Source: Paracoccaceae bacterium (GTDB taxonomy: Bacteria > Pseudomonadota > Alphaproteobacteria > Rhodobacterales > Rhodobacteraceae). Taken from it: a DNA stretch of 14,919 nucleotides. The notes below the pieces were generated by a model. It did no database searches. It had not been told where the DNA came from and saw only the letters and a list, made by a program, of their open reading frames with translations. The position numbers and the translations under genes are program-made. The stretch lies in the NCBI GenBank assembly GCA_002746395.1, contig NVXA01000004.1, positions 1 through 14,919 on the forward strand. Reading direction: 5' to 3'. Position 1 is the first letter of the stretch. Each line of letters opens with the position of its first letter. This document shows, piece after piece, positions 6,980 to 14,821 of this stretch.

Positions 6980-8496
6980 TGGCTATCTCGCCGGAATTCA
7001 AACCATTTGAACGCGGGTATACCGACGGGAAAAATCAGGTTGTCTGGACACGACTGGTCGCCGATCTGGACACCCCTGTTTCGCTAATTCTAAAGCTGGC
7101 GCAAGCCAAAAAAGACAGCTTCGTGCTGGAATCCGTAACCGGCGGCGAGGTCCGCGGACGCTATTCCATCATCGGGATGAAGCCGGATTTGATCTGGCGC
7201 GCGAACGGAAACACATCCGAAATCAACCGCTCTGCCCGATTTGACGATACCGCTTTCGAGGCGGTGGAAACCGACACGCTAAGCGCCCTTCGCGGGATCA
7301 TTGCCGAAAGCAAGATTGATCTGCCAGACGATTTACCCCCGATGTCGGCAGGGCTGTTCGGCTATCTAGGCTATGACATGATCCGCTTGGTCGAAGATTT
7401 ACCAAATATTAACCCCGACCCCATCGGCGCGCCGGACGCCATGATGTTGCGGCCTACGGTTATCGTTATTCTGGACGGGATAAAAGGCGAAGTGACGGTT
7501 GTTAGCCCGTGCTGGGCAAACGACGGCCAATCCGCCCGCGCCGCTTACGCACAAGCCGCCGAGCGCGTGATGGAGGCCGTGCGCGACCTTGATCGTGACA
7601 TCCCGAACGAGACACGTGACCTTGGCGCAGAGCCGTTCAAACTGGCCCCAGTTTCGAACCGCACCAAAGAAGAATATTTTGCGGTCGTTGAGAAAGCCAA
7701 AGATTACATCCGCGCCGGTGACATCTTTCAGGTTGTTCCCAGCCAGCGGTGGTCCCAAAAGTTTGACCTCCCGCCTTTCGCGCTTTATCGCGCGTTGCGG
7801 CGCACGAATCCGTCACCTTATATGTTCTACTTCAATTTTGGCGACTTTCAGGTGATCGGTGCCAGCCCCGAAATACTGGTGCAGGTGCAGGGCAAAAAGG
7901 TTACGATCCGCCCCATCGCTGGCACCCGCCCACGTGGCGCGAACGAGGCCGAAGATCAAGCGCTTGAAGCCGACCTGTTAGCTGACCCCAAGGAAATGGC
8001 CGAACATCTTATGCTGCTGGACCTTGGTCGAAACGACGTTGGCCGGGTTGCCAAAATAGGCACGGTTAAGCCGACAGAACAGTTTATCATTGAACGCTAC
8101 AGCCATGTGATGCACATCGTCAGTAACGTCGAGGGGGAGCTTCGCGACGACCATGATGCCCTGTCCGCCCTTCTGGCAGGCTTGCCTGCCGGAACCGTTT
8201 CTGGTGCGCCCAAAGTGCGGGCCATGGAAGTGATTGACGAACTGGAAACCGAAAAGCGCGGCATTTATGGCGGCGGCGTCGGATACTTTTCGGCCGGTGG
8301 AGATATGGACATCTGCATCGCGCTTCGCACAGCCGTGGTGAAGGACGAAACACTGTATGTTCAGGCTGGTGGTGGTGTGGTTTATGACAGCGACCCGGAA
8401 GCTGAATATCAAGAAACGATCAACAAATCCAAAGCCTTAATGATGGCTGCGCAGGACGCTGGACTATTTGTTAATTTCCGTGGTGGCCAAAGTTAA
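6979..8496 (+). CDS. trpE: Anthranilate synthase component I
   Basis: TrpE converts chorismate to anthranilate, using ammonia supplied by TrpG, in the first committed step of tryptophan synthesis. The 505-residue length is standard. The N-terminal domain has the LES motif (E51, S52) and RYSIIG (61-66) that form the tryptophan feedback site in the family. The chorismate-binding domain has PIAGTRPRG (312-320), LDLGRND (347-353), HVMH (376-379) and GLPAGTVSGAPK (401-412). A separate TrpG-like domain is absent, so this is not a TrpEG fusion; trpG lies at 10005. ATG at 6979 overlaps the ppiD stop and lacks a strong ribosome binding site, which points to coupled translation. With no leader upstream, a ribosome-mediated trp attenuator of the classical type is not visible. 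The stop codon overlaps that of the convergent gene. Confidence 0.96.
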   Translation: MAISPEFKPFERGYTDGKNQVVWTRLVADLDTPVSLILKLAQAKKDSFVLESVTGGEVRGRYSIIGMKPDLIWRANGNTSEINRSARFDDTAFEAVETDTLSALRGIIAESKIDLPDDLPPMSAGLFGYLGYDMIRLVEDLPNINPDPIGAPDAMMLRPTVIVILDGIKGEVTVVSPCWANDGQSARAAYAQAAERVMEAVRDLDRDIPNETRDLGAEPFKLAPVSNRTKEEYFAVVEKAKDYIRAGDIFQVVPSQRWSQKFDLPPFALYRALRRTNPSPYMFYFNFGDFQVIGASPEILVQVQGKKVTIRPIAGTRPRGANEAEDQALEADLLADPKEMAEHLMLLDLGRNDVGRVAKIGTVKPTEQFIIERYSHVMHIVSNVEGELRDDHDALSALLAGLPAGTVSGAPKVRAMEVIDELETEKRGIYGGGVGYFSAGGDMDICIALRTAVVKDETLYVQAGGGVVYDSDPEAEYQETINKSKALMMAAQDAGLFVNFRGGQS

Positions 8497-9878
8497 TTCC
8501 GCAAGATTGACGCAGACACTGGCGCGATTGTGACAGCCTGCGCCTTTTTACTTTCGAGCCAGAATTTCAAAGCGAATAACATATCAGGTGTTGCCTCGGC
8601 AAAGACTGTGACGGATTGTTTGTTCCCTATTTGCAAAACCAGTTTGTCCAGCTCCCTGACCACGGCGATGGTGCCGTTATCAGTATTTACGACCCGTGAA
8701 ATATCGGTTGCCGGAACGCCTGCTTCTTGCGCCAAAACACCGGTGCGATTGAGGCCTAAACCGTTAACGGTCAAGATTGCATGCCCGCCTTTCGATAACT
8801 CGGCTAACAACACGCCCATCATTCTGGTGTCCTGATTTACGTTCCCGTCAGGGCCATCTAACACGCCTAACACACCGTCGATATTAGCAAGGGCCGCGGT
8901 AAGAAGCATCGAGACATCCGAAGGATTACCACCTTTACGAAGCCCTTTATCCCCCTCGCTTGGTAACAATAGAACAGCTTCGCCGCCATCGGCACGGTAG
9001 TTCGCAATGATGTCATTGGCATCGGGATTATTAGCAGCAACAGCCAGCGTTATCGGTGTAGTAAAACTTGTTAAAATTTTTGCTTGGTCAACAGTGTTTA
9101 CGAGCAGAATGAACGACATCAATGGGCGCTCGCCGTCGTCAAAAAATTCAGCCGAGAATGTACTGAACGCTCTGTTCGGCACAGGTTGTTCAACTTCGAC
9201 GGCGTCATCCGATGCAGATTCGATTGCCGGTATAAGTGTTTGACCAGCAAGCTCTACGCTTGCTGTTGGTGTCTCTGTCACTTCGGTAAGTGTTGGAGTT
9301 TCCGGAATATTTACGACTGCAGGTGCAGATTCCACAACCTCCTCGATAACATGGAGTTCTGATGTTGTGTCATTCTCGCCCGCCCCTGAACTGATTTCAG
9401 TACTAACAACAGGCGCCTGCGTTGTTTCTTCGACACTTGGTGTATCAGCGGCAACAGGCATCTCGATCGCGGCCACTGTAGGACTTGTAATAACAGGCGG
9501 TGTGCTTTCATTACTGCTAATCTGGATATCATTTGTCGGCATCGCGGCAATCTGTGGCGCAATACTTACCGGCGCGGCAGTTTCCGGCTCGATCACGACC
9601 TCTGGACTGGTGTTACCTAACGGTGCCGGAGTGGCTATAAGTTGCGTGGGCGTTGGGGCATCCGTGTTCACAAATATGCCGCTAGATGATTCCTCAAGAT
9701 CGAGAACGGGCTGCGCGGGGGCAATATTCACTTCGGAAACGATGGTCGGTGCAGGGCTTGTGGTCACGATCAGCGGAAAAGCACCAGCCAACCCGATGAA
9801 AACCAGAACAATCAGGGTCAATCCGGCCAGTACACCGCGAAGAAAGCCACCTTTGGGCAAGATATTATTGTCGCCCAT
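8493..9878 (-). CDS. YibQ-like divergent polysaccharide deacetylase homologue, probably inactive
   Basis: The 461-residue protein has a membrane anchor (about 13-37), a long low-complexity Thr/Pro/Ala/Val/Glu-rich linker (about 40-245) and a C-terminal domain (about 251-461) that follows the pattern of the divergent polysaccharide deacetylase family (PF04748, COG2861). The equivalents of its motifs look altered: FILLVNTVD (256-264) where a double-Asp motif is expected, VLLLPSEG (302-309) without the His before LP, and GVLGVLDGP (335-343) where an Asn-Asn-His motif is expected. Metal-dependent deacetylation is therefore doubtful. The expected location is periplasmic, anchored to the inner membrane. 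ATG at 9876-9878 has GGAG about 10 bases upstream. I recall the same position, between trpE and trpGDC, for yibQ in Rhodobacter sphaeroides. Its stop shares TTAA (8493-8496) with trpE. Confidence 0.7.
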   Translation of the reverse strand: MGDNNILPKGGFLRGVLAGLTLIVLVFIGLAGAFPLIVTTSPAPTIVSEVNIAPAQPVLDLEESSSGIFVNTDAPTPTQLIATPAPLGNTSPEVVIEPETAAPVSIAPQIAAMPTNDIQISSNESTPPVITSPTVAAIEMPVAADTPSVEETTQAPVVSTEISSGAGENDTTSELHVIEEVVESAPAVVNIPETPTLTEVTETPTASVELAGQTLIPAIESASDDAVEVEQPVPNRAFSTFSAEFFDDGERPLMSFILLVNTVDQAKILTSFTTPITLAVAANNPDANDIIANYRADGGEAVLLLPSEGDKGLRKGGNPSDVSMLLTAALANIDGVLGVLDGPDGNVNQDTRMMGVLLAELSKGGHAILTVNGLGLNRTGVLAQEAGVPATDISRVVNTDNGTIAVVRELDKLVLQIGNKQSVTVFAEATPDMLFALKFWLESKKAQAVTIAPVSASILRN

Positions 9879-9969
9879 AGGCCATTTTCTCCAAAAAACT
9901 CGATCAGCCGTTCCAATAACCGTAGATCGTTGGTAAACGACTTTAACGGCGCTATGCGCACACTTCCAC

Positions 9970-9975
9970 TATAAT
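9970..9975 (+). promoter_or_regulatory. Candidate -10 element for the trpGDC-moaC-moeA operon
   Basis: A perfect TATAAT lies 29 bases upstream of the trpG start, in the 126-base divergent gap (9879-10004). It is bracketed by CCAC (9966-9969) and GTGG (9976-9979), so the element sits at the centre of a 14-base inverted repeat that could be an operator. No good -35 hexamer lies at 16-19 bases, so the promoter may be activator-dependent. The predicted leader is only about 20-25 bases, leaving no room for an attenuator. Confidence 0.45.
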
Positions 9976-10004
9976 GTGGTCAGAGATATTACGAAAGACA
10001 AACG

Positions 10005-10586
10005 ATGTTGTTACTTATCGATAATTACGACAGTTTTACCTATAATCTCGTCCATTATTTGGGCGAGTTGGGCGCGAACGTCGAGGTTAAACGCAATGAC
10101 GAGATGGATGTGCAGGCCGCCATGGGCATGAACCCGTCGGCGATTATGCTTTCGCCCGGACCGTGTGACCCTGATCAAGCCGGCATTTGCCTGCCATTGG
10201 TTCAGGCCGCTGCGGAAACCAAAACACCGTTGATTGGCATATGCCTTGGCCACCAGACCATTGGTCAGGCATTCGGTGGCAAGGTCGTTCGGTGCGATGA
10301 AATCGTCCACGGCAAAATGGGGCAAATGCACCACACGGGTAAGGGCCTATTCAAAGGTCTGCCCTCCCCCTTTGAAGCCACGCGATATCATTCGTTGGTT
10401 GTGGAGCGCGAAACCCTGCCCGATTACCTTGAAATCACGGCGGAACTGGAAGACGGGACGATCATGGGGTTGCAGCATAAAGAATTACCAATCCACGGGC
10501 TTCAATTTCACCCGGAATCGATTGCATCTGAACACGGACATGCGATGCTCAAAAACTTTCTGGATATTGCAGGGGGCGGCAAATGA
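10005..10586 (+). CDS. trpG: Anthranilate synthase component II (glutamine amidotransferase)
   Basis: This class I glutamine amidotransferase releases ammonia from glutamine and passes it to TrpE. At 193 residues it is the stand-alone form. It opens with the [13 protein letters not shown] block (3-15), has the [10 protein letters not shown] loop (51-60), the nucleophile Cys80 in GICLGHQ, and His169 and Glu171 in the QFHPES block to complete the triad. In some bacteria the TrpG subunit also serves as PabA for folate synthesis; whether that happens here cannot be told. The ATG has only a weak AAAGA-type ribosome binding site. The stop overlaps trpD by four bases (ATGA). It is separated from its partner trpE by the opposite-strand YibQ-like gene, so the two subunits are transcribed separately. 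Confidence 0.95.
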   Translation: MLLLIDNYDSFTYNLVHYLGELGANVEVKRNDEMDVQAAMGMNPSAIMLSPGPCDPDQAGICLPLVQAAAETKTPLIGICLGHQTIGQAFGGKVVRCDEIVHGKMGQMHHTGKGLFKGLPSPFEATRYHSLVVERETLPDYLEITAELEDGTIMGLQHKELPIHGLQFHPESIASEHGHAMLKNFLDIAGGGK

Positions 10587-11602
10587 GCGAGCTTAAAGAA
10601 TTCATCGAAAAGGCCGTTGATGGTCCGCTGTCACGTGCAGATGCAGAGGCGGCATTTAATGTGATTATGAGCGGCAACGCGACGCCCAGCCAGATCGGTG
10701 GTTTCCTGATGACACTGCGCACGCGCGGTGAAAGTGTGGATGAATACGCCGCCGCCGCCGCTGTTATGCGGGCGAAATGCTTGCCGGTGAATGCCCCCGA
10801 AGGGGCAATGGATATCGTTGGCACAGGCGGCGATGGTAAAGGAACGCTTAACATTTCAACCGCCACCGCGTTTGTCGTCGCTGGCGCAGGCGTTACAGTT
10901 GCCAAACACGGCAATCGCAACCTGTCCTCCAAATCCGGCGCTGCCGATGCTTTAGCGGAAATGGGCATTAACGTAATGGTCGGGCCTGATGTGGTCGAAA
11001 AAGGCCTGCGCGAAGCCGGAATAGGTTTCATGATGGCCCCGATGCACCACCCAGCGGTGCGTTTTGTGATGCCCTCGCGCCAAGAGCTTGGAACACGGAC
11101 GATCTTTAACATCCTTGGCCCGTTAACCAATCCGGCGGGGGTTAAGCGACAGTTAACGGGGGCTTATTCCCGTGATGTGATCCGCCCGATGGCGGAAACA
11201 CTGTTGGCGCTCGGGTCTGAAAAGGCGTGGTTGGTGCATGGCTCTGATGGAACAGACGAGATCACGATTTGTGGGGTTAGCTGGGTGTCAGCCCTCGAAG
11301 ATGGCAAGATTGAAGATCGTGAAGTTCACCCCGAAGACGCTGGCCTGCCGGTTCACCCGTTCAAAGACATCATGGGCGGAACCCCTGTTGAAAACGCCGT
11401 GGCTTTTCGCGCGCTACTGAACGGCGAGCAAAACGCCTATCGTGACGCTGTGTTGTTGAATGCGGCTGCCGCACTGGTGATTGCTGACAAGGCGAATGAT
11501 TTGAAATCCGGCGTTGAACAGGCCCGCGAGAGCATTGATTCCGGTAAAGCGCTAGCCGCAGTTAACAAACTGGCCGAAATCACATCGGCGGCAAGCAAAT
11601 GA
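10583..11602 (+). CDS. trpD: Anthranilate phosphoribosyltransferase
   Basis: TrpD joins anthranilate to phosphoribosyl pyrophosphate, the second step of the tryptophan branch. The 339-residue length is normal. Visible motifs are GTGGD (80-84, pyrophosphate loop), NIST (90-93), and KHGNR (108-112), followed by the SGAAD segment (118-122). The HHPA and RELGTRT segments near the middle match the anthranilate-binding side. The small helical N-terminal domain (1-70) is present. The start overlaps the trpG stop by four bases and has an AGGGGG ribosome binding site six bases upstream, so it is translationally coupled but can also initiate on its own. Confidence 0.96.
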   Translation: MSELKEFIEKAVDGPLSRADAEAAFNVIMSGNATPSQIGGFLMTLRTRGESVDEYAAAAAVMRAKCLPVNAPEGAMDIVGTGGDGKGTLNISTATAFVVAGAGVTVAKHGNRNLSSKSGAADALAEMGINVMVGPDVVEKGLREAGIGFMMAPMHHPAVRFVMPSRQELGTRTIFNILGPLTNPAGVKRQLTGAYSRDVIRPMAETLLALGSEKAWLVHGSDGTDEITICGVSWVSALEDGKIEDREVHPEDAGLPVHPFKDIMGGTPVENAVAFRALLNGEQNAYRDAVLLNAAAALVIADKANDLKSGVEQARESIDSGKALAAVNKLAEITSAASK

Positions 11603-12387
11603 GCAACGTTCTGGATAAAATCAAAGCCTATAAGCTGGAAGAGGTTGCCGCGCGTAAGGCCGCTCGCCCGATTGCGAAAGTTGAGGCCGCAGCTAAAGCC
11701 GCCTCGCCCGTTCGCGGGTTTGCAGATGCGCTTAGCAAAGCTGCTATTTCAGGGTATGGCCTGATCGCCGAAGTGAAGAAAGCCAGCCCCTCCAAAGGGT
11801 TGATCCGCGCGGATTTCAACCCGCCGGAACTGGCCAAAGCCTATGAAAACGGTGGGGCAACTTGTCTTAGCGTTTTAACCGACACGCCATCATTTCAAGG
11901 CGCAGACGAATTCCTGATCGCCGCGCGCGCCGCCGTCTCCCTGCCCGTACTTCGCAAGGATTTCATGTATGACACCTATCAAGTGGCCGAGGCCCGCGCG
12001 ATGGGCGCTGATTGCATTCTTATCATCATGGCTAGCGTCTCGGATGCGCAAGCCGTGGAACTTGAAGACGCGGCATTTGCATGGGGCATGGATGTGCTGG
12101 TGGAGGTTCATAACGCGGAGGAATTGGAACGCGCCAGCATCCTTAAATCCCCTCTGCTAGGTATCAACAACCGTAACCTGAAAACCTTCGAGACCTCGCT
12201 TGATACCAGCCGCGAATTGGTAAAACTTGCCCCGAAAGGCAAAATCCTGATCTCGGAATCCGGTCTGAACACGACTGATGACCTCGCTGATATGGCCCGC
12301 CACAATATCCGCTGTTTCCTGATCGGCGAAAGCCTGATGCGCCAAACCGATGTTGAGGCGGCCACTCGTAAATTATTGGAGCAATAA
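11599..12387 (+). CDS. trpC: Indole-3-glycerol phosphate synthase
   Basis: TrpC closes the indole ring of carboxyphenylamino-deoxyribulose phosphate, with loss of carbon dioxide and water. The (beta/alpha)8 barrel is complete at 262 residues. Conserved positions by family alignment are Glu58 and Lys60 in the [11 protein letters not shown] block, Lys120 in LRKDF, Glu169 in VEVH, Asn191 in INNRNL and Ser221 in SESGL. It is a stand-alone enzyme without a fused TrpF domain; trpF and trpAB are not in this window. The start overlaps the trpD stop (ATGA) and lacks a strong ribosome binding site, so translation probably depends on coupling. Confidence 0.96.
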   Translation: MSNVLDKIKAYKLEEVAARKAARPIAKVEAAAKAASPVRGFADALSKAAISGYGLIAEVKKASPSKGLIRADFNPPELAKAYENGGATCLSVLTDTPSFQGADEFLIAARAAVSLPVLRKDFMYDTYQVAEARAMGADCILIIMASVSDAQAVELEDAAFAWGMDVLVEVHNAEELERASILKSPLLGINNRNLKTFETSLDTSRELVKLAPKGKILISESGLNTTDDLADMARHNIRCFLIGESLMRQTDVEAATRKLLEQ

Positions 12388-12864
12388 ATGCCTGACCTGA
12401 CCCATTTTGACGACAAAGGCGCGGCCCATATGGTCGACGTCTCGGAAAAGAAAATCACCGCGCGTGTGGCCGTCGCGAAGGGTAAAATCACGATGGAGCC
12501 GTCGACCTTGGCCCTGATCGTTGAGGGCCGCGCCAAGAAAGGCGACGTTCTTGGTATCGCGCGATTGGCAGGCATTATGGCTGCCAAAAAGACTCACGAC
12601 CTGATCCCGCTGTGCCATCCACTGGCCCTTTCAAAGGTTTCGTTGGAGTTAACGCCAGACGTTGACCACAACTGCGTGAATATCGAAGCAACCGTAAAAA
12701 CCACCGGCCAAACAGGGGTGGAGATGGAGGCATTAACCGCCGTATCCATCGCAGGCTTAACAATTTACGACATGGTCAAAGCTGTCGATAAAGCAATGGT
12801 GATTTCCGATGTGCGCCTTGTCTTGAAAGACGGCGGCAAATCCGGCCTGTTCGAGGCGAGCTAA
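12388..12864 (+). CDS. moaC: Cyclic pyranopterin monophosphate synthase
   Basis: MoaC makes cyclic pyranopterin monophosphate from the 3',8-cyclo-GTP produced by MoaA, the second reaction in molybdenum cofactor synthesis. The 158-residue sequence follows the family closely: HMVDVS at 14-19, Lys51 in KKGDV, LCHPL at 75-79, GVEMEALTA at 110-118, and Asp128 and Lys131 in YDMVKAV. Lys51 and Lys131 coincide with the E. coli active-site lysines. The ATG directly follows the trpC stop codon, with GGAG six bases upstream. moaA is not in the window. Confidence 0.96.
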   Translation: MPDLTHFDDKGAAHMVDVSEKKITARVAVAKGKITMEPSTLALIVEGRAKKGDVLGIARLAGIMAAKKTHDLIPLCHPLALSKVSLELTPDVDHNCVNIEATVKTTGQTGVEMEALTAVSIAGLTIYDMVKAVDKAMVISDVRLVLKDGGKSGLFEAS

Positions 12865-14051
12865 TGATTTCGGTATCCGAAGCCCTTAATCATATCTTCA
12901 CACTTGCGACCAAACTGGAAAGCGAAACCGTTCCGTTGGCCCAAGCCGCTGGCCGTGTGCTGTCCAAAGACGTTTCGGCCCGCCTGACCCAACCACCGTT
13001 TTCATCGTCCGCGATGGATGGTTACGCGGTGGTTAACGCTGACGCACAAGCAGGCATGACCCTAAAGGTGATTGGCGAATCTGCAGCAGGTGATCGTTTT
13101 CAGGGCCGCATTAATAGTGGCGAGGCCGTACGAATTTTCACCGGTGCGCCCGTGCCTGACGGCGCGGATTGTATCCTTATCCAAGAGGATGCAATCCGTG
13201 AGGGCGGCACAATTACCGTGCGCGAAAACCGCGACACCAAGACATACATCCGCCCCGCTGGCGGGGATTTCAGCGAAGGCGATGTGGTGTCTGCCCCGCG
13301 AAAGCTGACCGCCTCAGATATTGCTTTGCTGGCATCGATGAATATTCCAGAAGTTTTTGTGACGCGAAAACCAATTGTGGCCCTGATTGCCAATGGTAAC
13401 GAGTTGGTAATGCCCGGCGAAACGCCCGGCCCTGACCAAATCGTTTGTTCCAACAATTTTGGCCTGAAAGCCCTGCTGGAAGAACACGGTGCCGAGGTTC
13501 GAATGCTGCCAATCGCGCGCGATACTAGTGATAGCTTACGCCAAGTGATGGATTTATCCGCTGGCGCAGATCTGGTGGTCACAATTGGCGGGGCCTCTGT
13601 GGGCGATCACGATCTGGTGCATAAAGTCGCCGTTGATCGCGGCATGGCACTGAATTTTTACAAGGTAGCTATGCAGCCGGGAAAACCCCTGATGGCTGGC
13701 ACAATAGATGGCATTCCGATGGTTGGGCTGCCCGGAAATCCGGTTTCCTCTATGGTTTGCGGCCACATATTCCTGCGCCCGATGCTTAACGTTATGTTAG
13801 GATTTGAGCCTGCGCCGCTCCCGCGCGAGATGGCTGTTCTCACGCGAGATGTCCGGCAGAACGGCAGTCGAGAGCATTATATGCGCGCAAAAGTCGAAAT
13901 ATCCGACAAAGGCACACAAATAACCCCTTTTGAGCGCCAAGATAGTTCTTTGTTAACCATATTAGGGCAATCAGACGCGCTGCTGGTTCGCTCGCCTAAC
14001 TCTGCGCCGCTTGAAAAAGGCAGTAAGGTGGGGTTTGTGCGAATTTCTTAA
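12864..14051 (+). CDS. moeA: Molybdopterin molybdenumtransferase
   Basis: MoeA inserts molybdate into adenylated molybdopterin, the last step of the basic molybdenum cofactor. The 395-residue length is typical. Motifs are PPFSSSAMDGYAV (44-56, with the conserved Asp52), TGAPVPDGAD (93-102), NGNEL (177-181), GGASVGDHD (242-250) and GLPGNPVSS (288-296), followed by the C-terminal beta domain. The start overlaps the moaC stop (TAATG at 12862-12866), with GAGG seven bases upstream. It is the last gene of the trpGDC-moaC-moeA run. The next gene, lexA, has its own promoter. Confidence 0.96.
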   Translation: MISVSEALNHIFTLATKLESETVPLAQAAGRVLSKDVSARLTQPPFSSSAMDGYAVVNADAQAGMTLKVIGESAAGDRFQGRINSGEAVRIFTGAPVPDGADCILIQEDAIREGGTITVRENRDTKTYIRPAGGDFSEGDVVSAPRKLTASDIALLASMNIPEVFVTRKPIVALIANGNELVMPGETPGPDQIVCSNNFGLKALLEEHGAEVRMLPIARDTSDSLRQVMDLSAGADLVVTIGGASVGDHDLVHKVAVDRGMALNFYKVAMQPGKPLMAGTIDGIPMVGLPGNPVSSMVCGHIFLRPMLNVMLGFEPAPLPREMAVLTRDVRQNGSREHYMRAKVEISDKGTQITPFERQDSSLLTILGQSDALLVRSPNSAPLEKGSKVGFVRIS

Positions 14052-14066
14052 CAAATCCACAAGCAG

Positions 14067-14095
14067 TTGACACAAAACGAGAACACATGTAGAAC
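14067..14095 (+). promoter_or_regulatory. lexA promoter
   Basis: A perfect -35 TTGACA (14067-14072) is followed after 17 bases by a -10-like TAGAAC (14090-14095). The transcript would begin near 14102, giving a leader of about 36 bases to the ATG at 14138. The -10 overlaps the SOS box, as expected for autorepression. Confidence 0.7.
14081..14095 (+). promoter_or_regulatory. SOS box (LexA operator)
   Basis: GAAC (14081-14084), a 7-base spacer and GAAC (14092-14095) match the direct-repeat alphaproteobacterial LexA site GAAC-N7-GAAC (equivalently GTTC-N7-GTTC), not the palindromic gammaproteobacterial box. It covers the spacer and -10 of the lexA promoter. Confidence 0.88.
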
Positions 14096-14137
14096 TTAAC
14101 GGGACTATTGGTGTTATTTTTTGGGTCGGAGACGGAT

Positions 14138-14821
14138 ATGCTAACGCGCAAACAACTTGATCTACTGAAATTTATTAACGAACGGTTGCAAAAAGAAGGG
14201 GTGCCACCGTCATTTGATGAAATGAAGGAAGCACTCGATCTCCGTTCCAAATCCGGCATCCACCGCCTGATCACTGCGCTTGAGGAGCGCGGATTTATCC
14301 GCCGCCTCGCGCACCGCGCCCGTGCAATTGAAATTGTCCGCCTGCCCGATGCGATGAGTGGTGGTGGCTTCACACCGGAGGTTGTGCAAGGTGGCCGTGT
14401 TGACCCACACCCCGCTGCGATTCCTGTTGAAATTAACGCACTCGAAATTCCGGTTATGGGCCGGATTGCCGCGGGTACACCAATTGAGGCTATTCAAGAA
14501 GTTTCCCACACAGTCGCAGTTCCTGGGTCAATGCTGTCGAACTCCGGCAAACATTTCGCGTTGGAGGTTAAAGGGGATTCCATGATAGATGCCGGCATCA
14601 ACAATGGTGACGTTGTTGTAATTCGCGAACAGGCGACGGCAGATAACGGTGATATCGTTGTGGCTCTGGTAGAAGATCAGGAGGCTACATTGAAACGTTT
14701 CCGCAAACACGGCAGTTCCATCGCGCTAGAGGCAGCAAACCCTGCCTATGAAACGCGAGTTTATCGTGATGATCAGGTGCGGGTGCAAGGCAAGCTCGTC
14801 GGACTGGTAAGAACCTATTAA
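14138..14821 (+). CDS. lexA: SOS repressor LexA
   Basis: LexA represses DNA-damage genes and cleaves itself when RecA filaments form. Numbered from ATG 14138 (227 residues), the winged helix-turn-helix DNA-binding domain spans about 1-68. The cleavage bond is Ala112-Gly113 in GRIAAGTP. The serine-lysine dyad is Ser148 in KGDSM and Lys186 in ATLKRF. A linker longer than in E. coli (about 70-100), rich in Gly and Pro, fits alphaproteobacterial LexA. The start is supported by GGAG six bases upstream and by the canonical MLTRKQ opening; a TTG at 14108 lies in the leader and would add ten unlikely residues. An SOS box sits upstream, so it is autoregulated. Its stop abuts the stop of the convergent gene. 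Confidence 0.96.
   Translation: MLTRKQLDLLKFINERLQKEGVPPSFDEMKEALDLRSKSGIHRLITALEERGFIRRLAHRARAIEIVRLPDAMSGGGFTPEVVQGGRVDPHPAAIPVEINALEIPVMGRIAAGTPIEAIQEVSHTVAVPGSMLSNSGKHFALEVKGDSMIDAGINNGDVVVIREQATADNGDIVVALVEDQEATLKRFRKHGSSIALEAANPAYETRVYRDDQVRVQGKLVGLVRTY

Noticed and set aside
6940..7000. trp leader peptide and attenuator before trpE
   Set aside because: trpE overlaps the ppiD stop codon, so there is no leader, no Trp-codon run and no competing hairpins in the available sequence.
9367..9936. 189-residue plus-strand open frame opposite the YibQ-like gene
   Set aside because: It is a Gly/Ala/Val/Ser-rich hydrophobic translation of the complementary strand of the low-complexity linker, with no ribosome binding site noticed.
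10549..11130. 193-residue minus-strand open frame opposite trpD
   Set aside because: It is antisense to the well-conserved trpD N-terminal half and Ser/Pro/Ala-rich in the manner of antisense shadows.
14108..14137. N-terminal extension of LexA from a TTG at 14108
   Set aside because: LexA conservation begins at MLTRKQ (14138), which has GGAG at good spacing; the extension falls in the leader just after the predicted transcription start.
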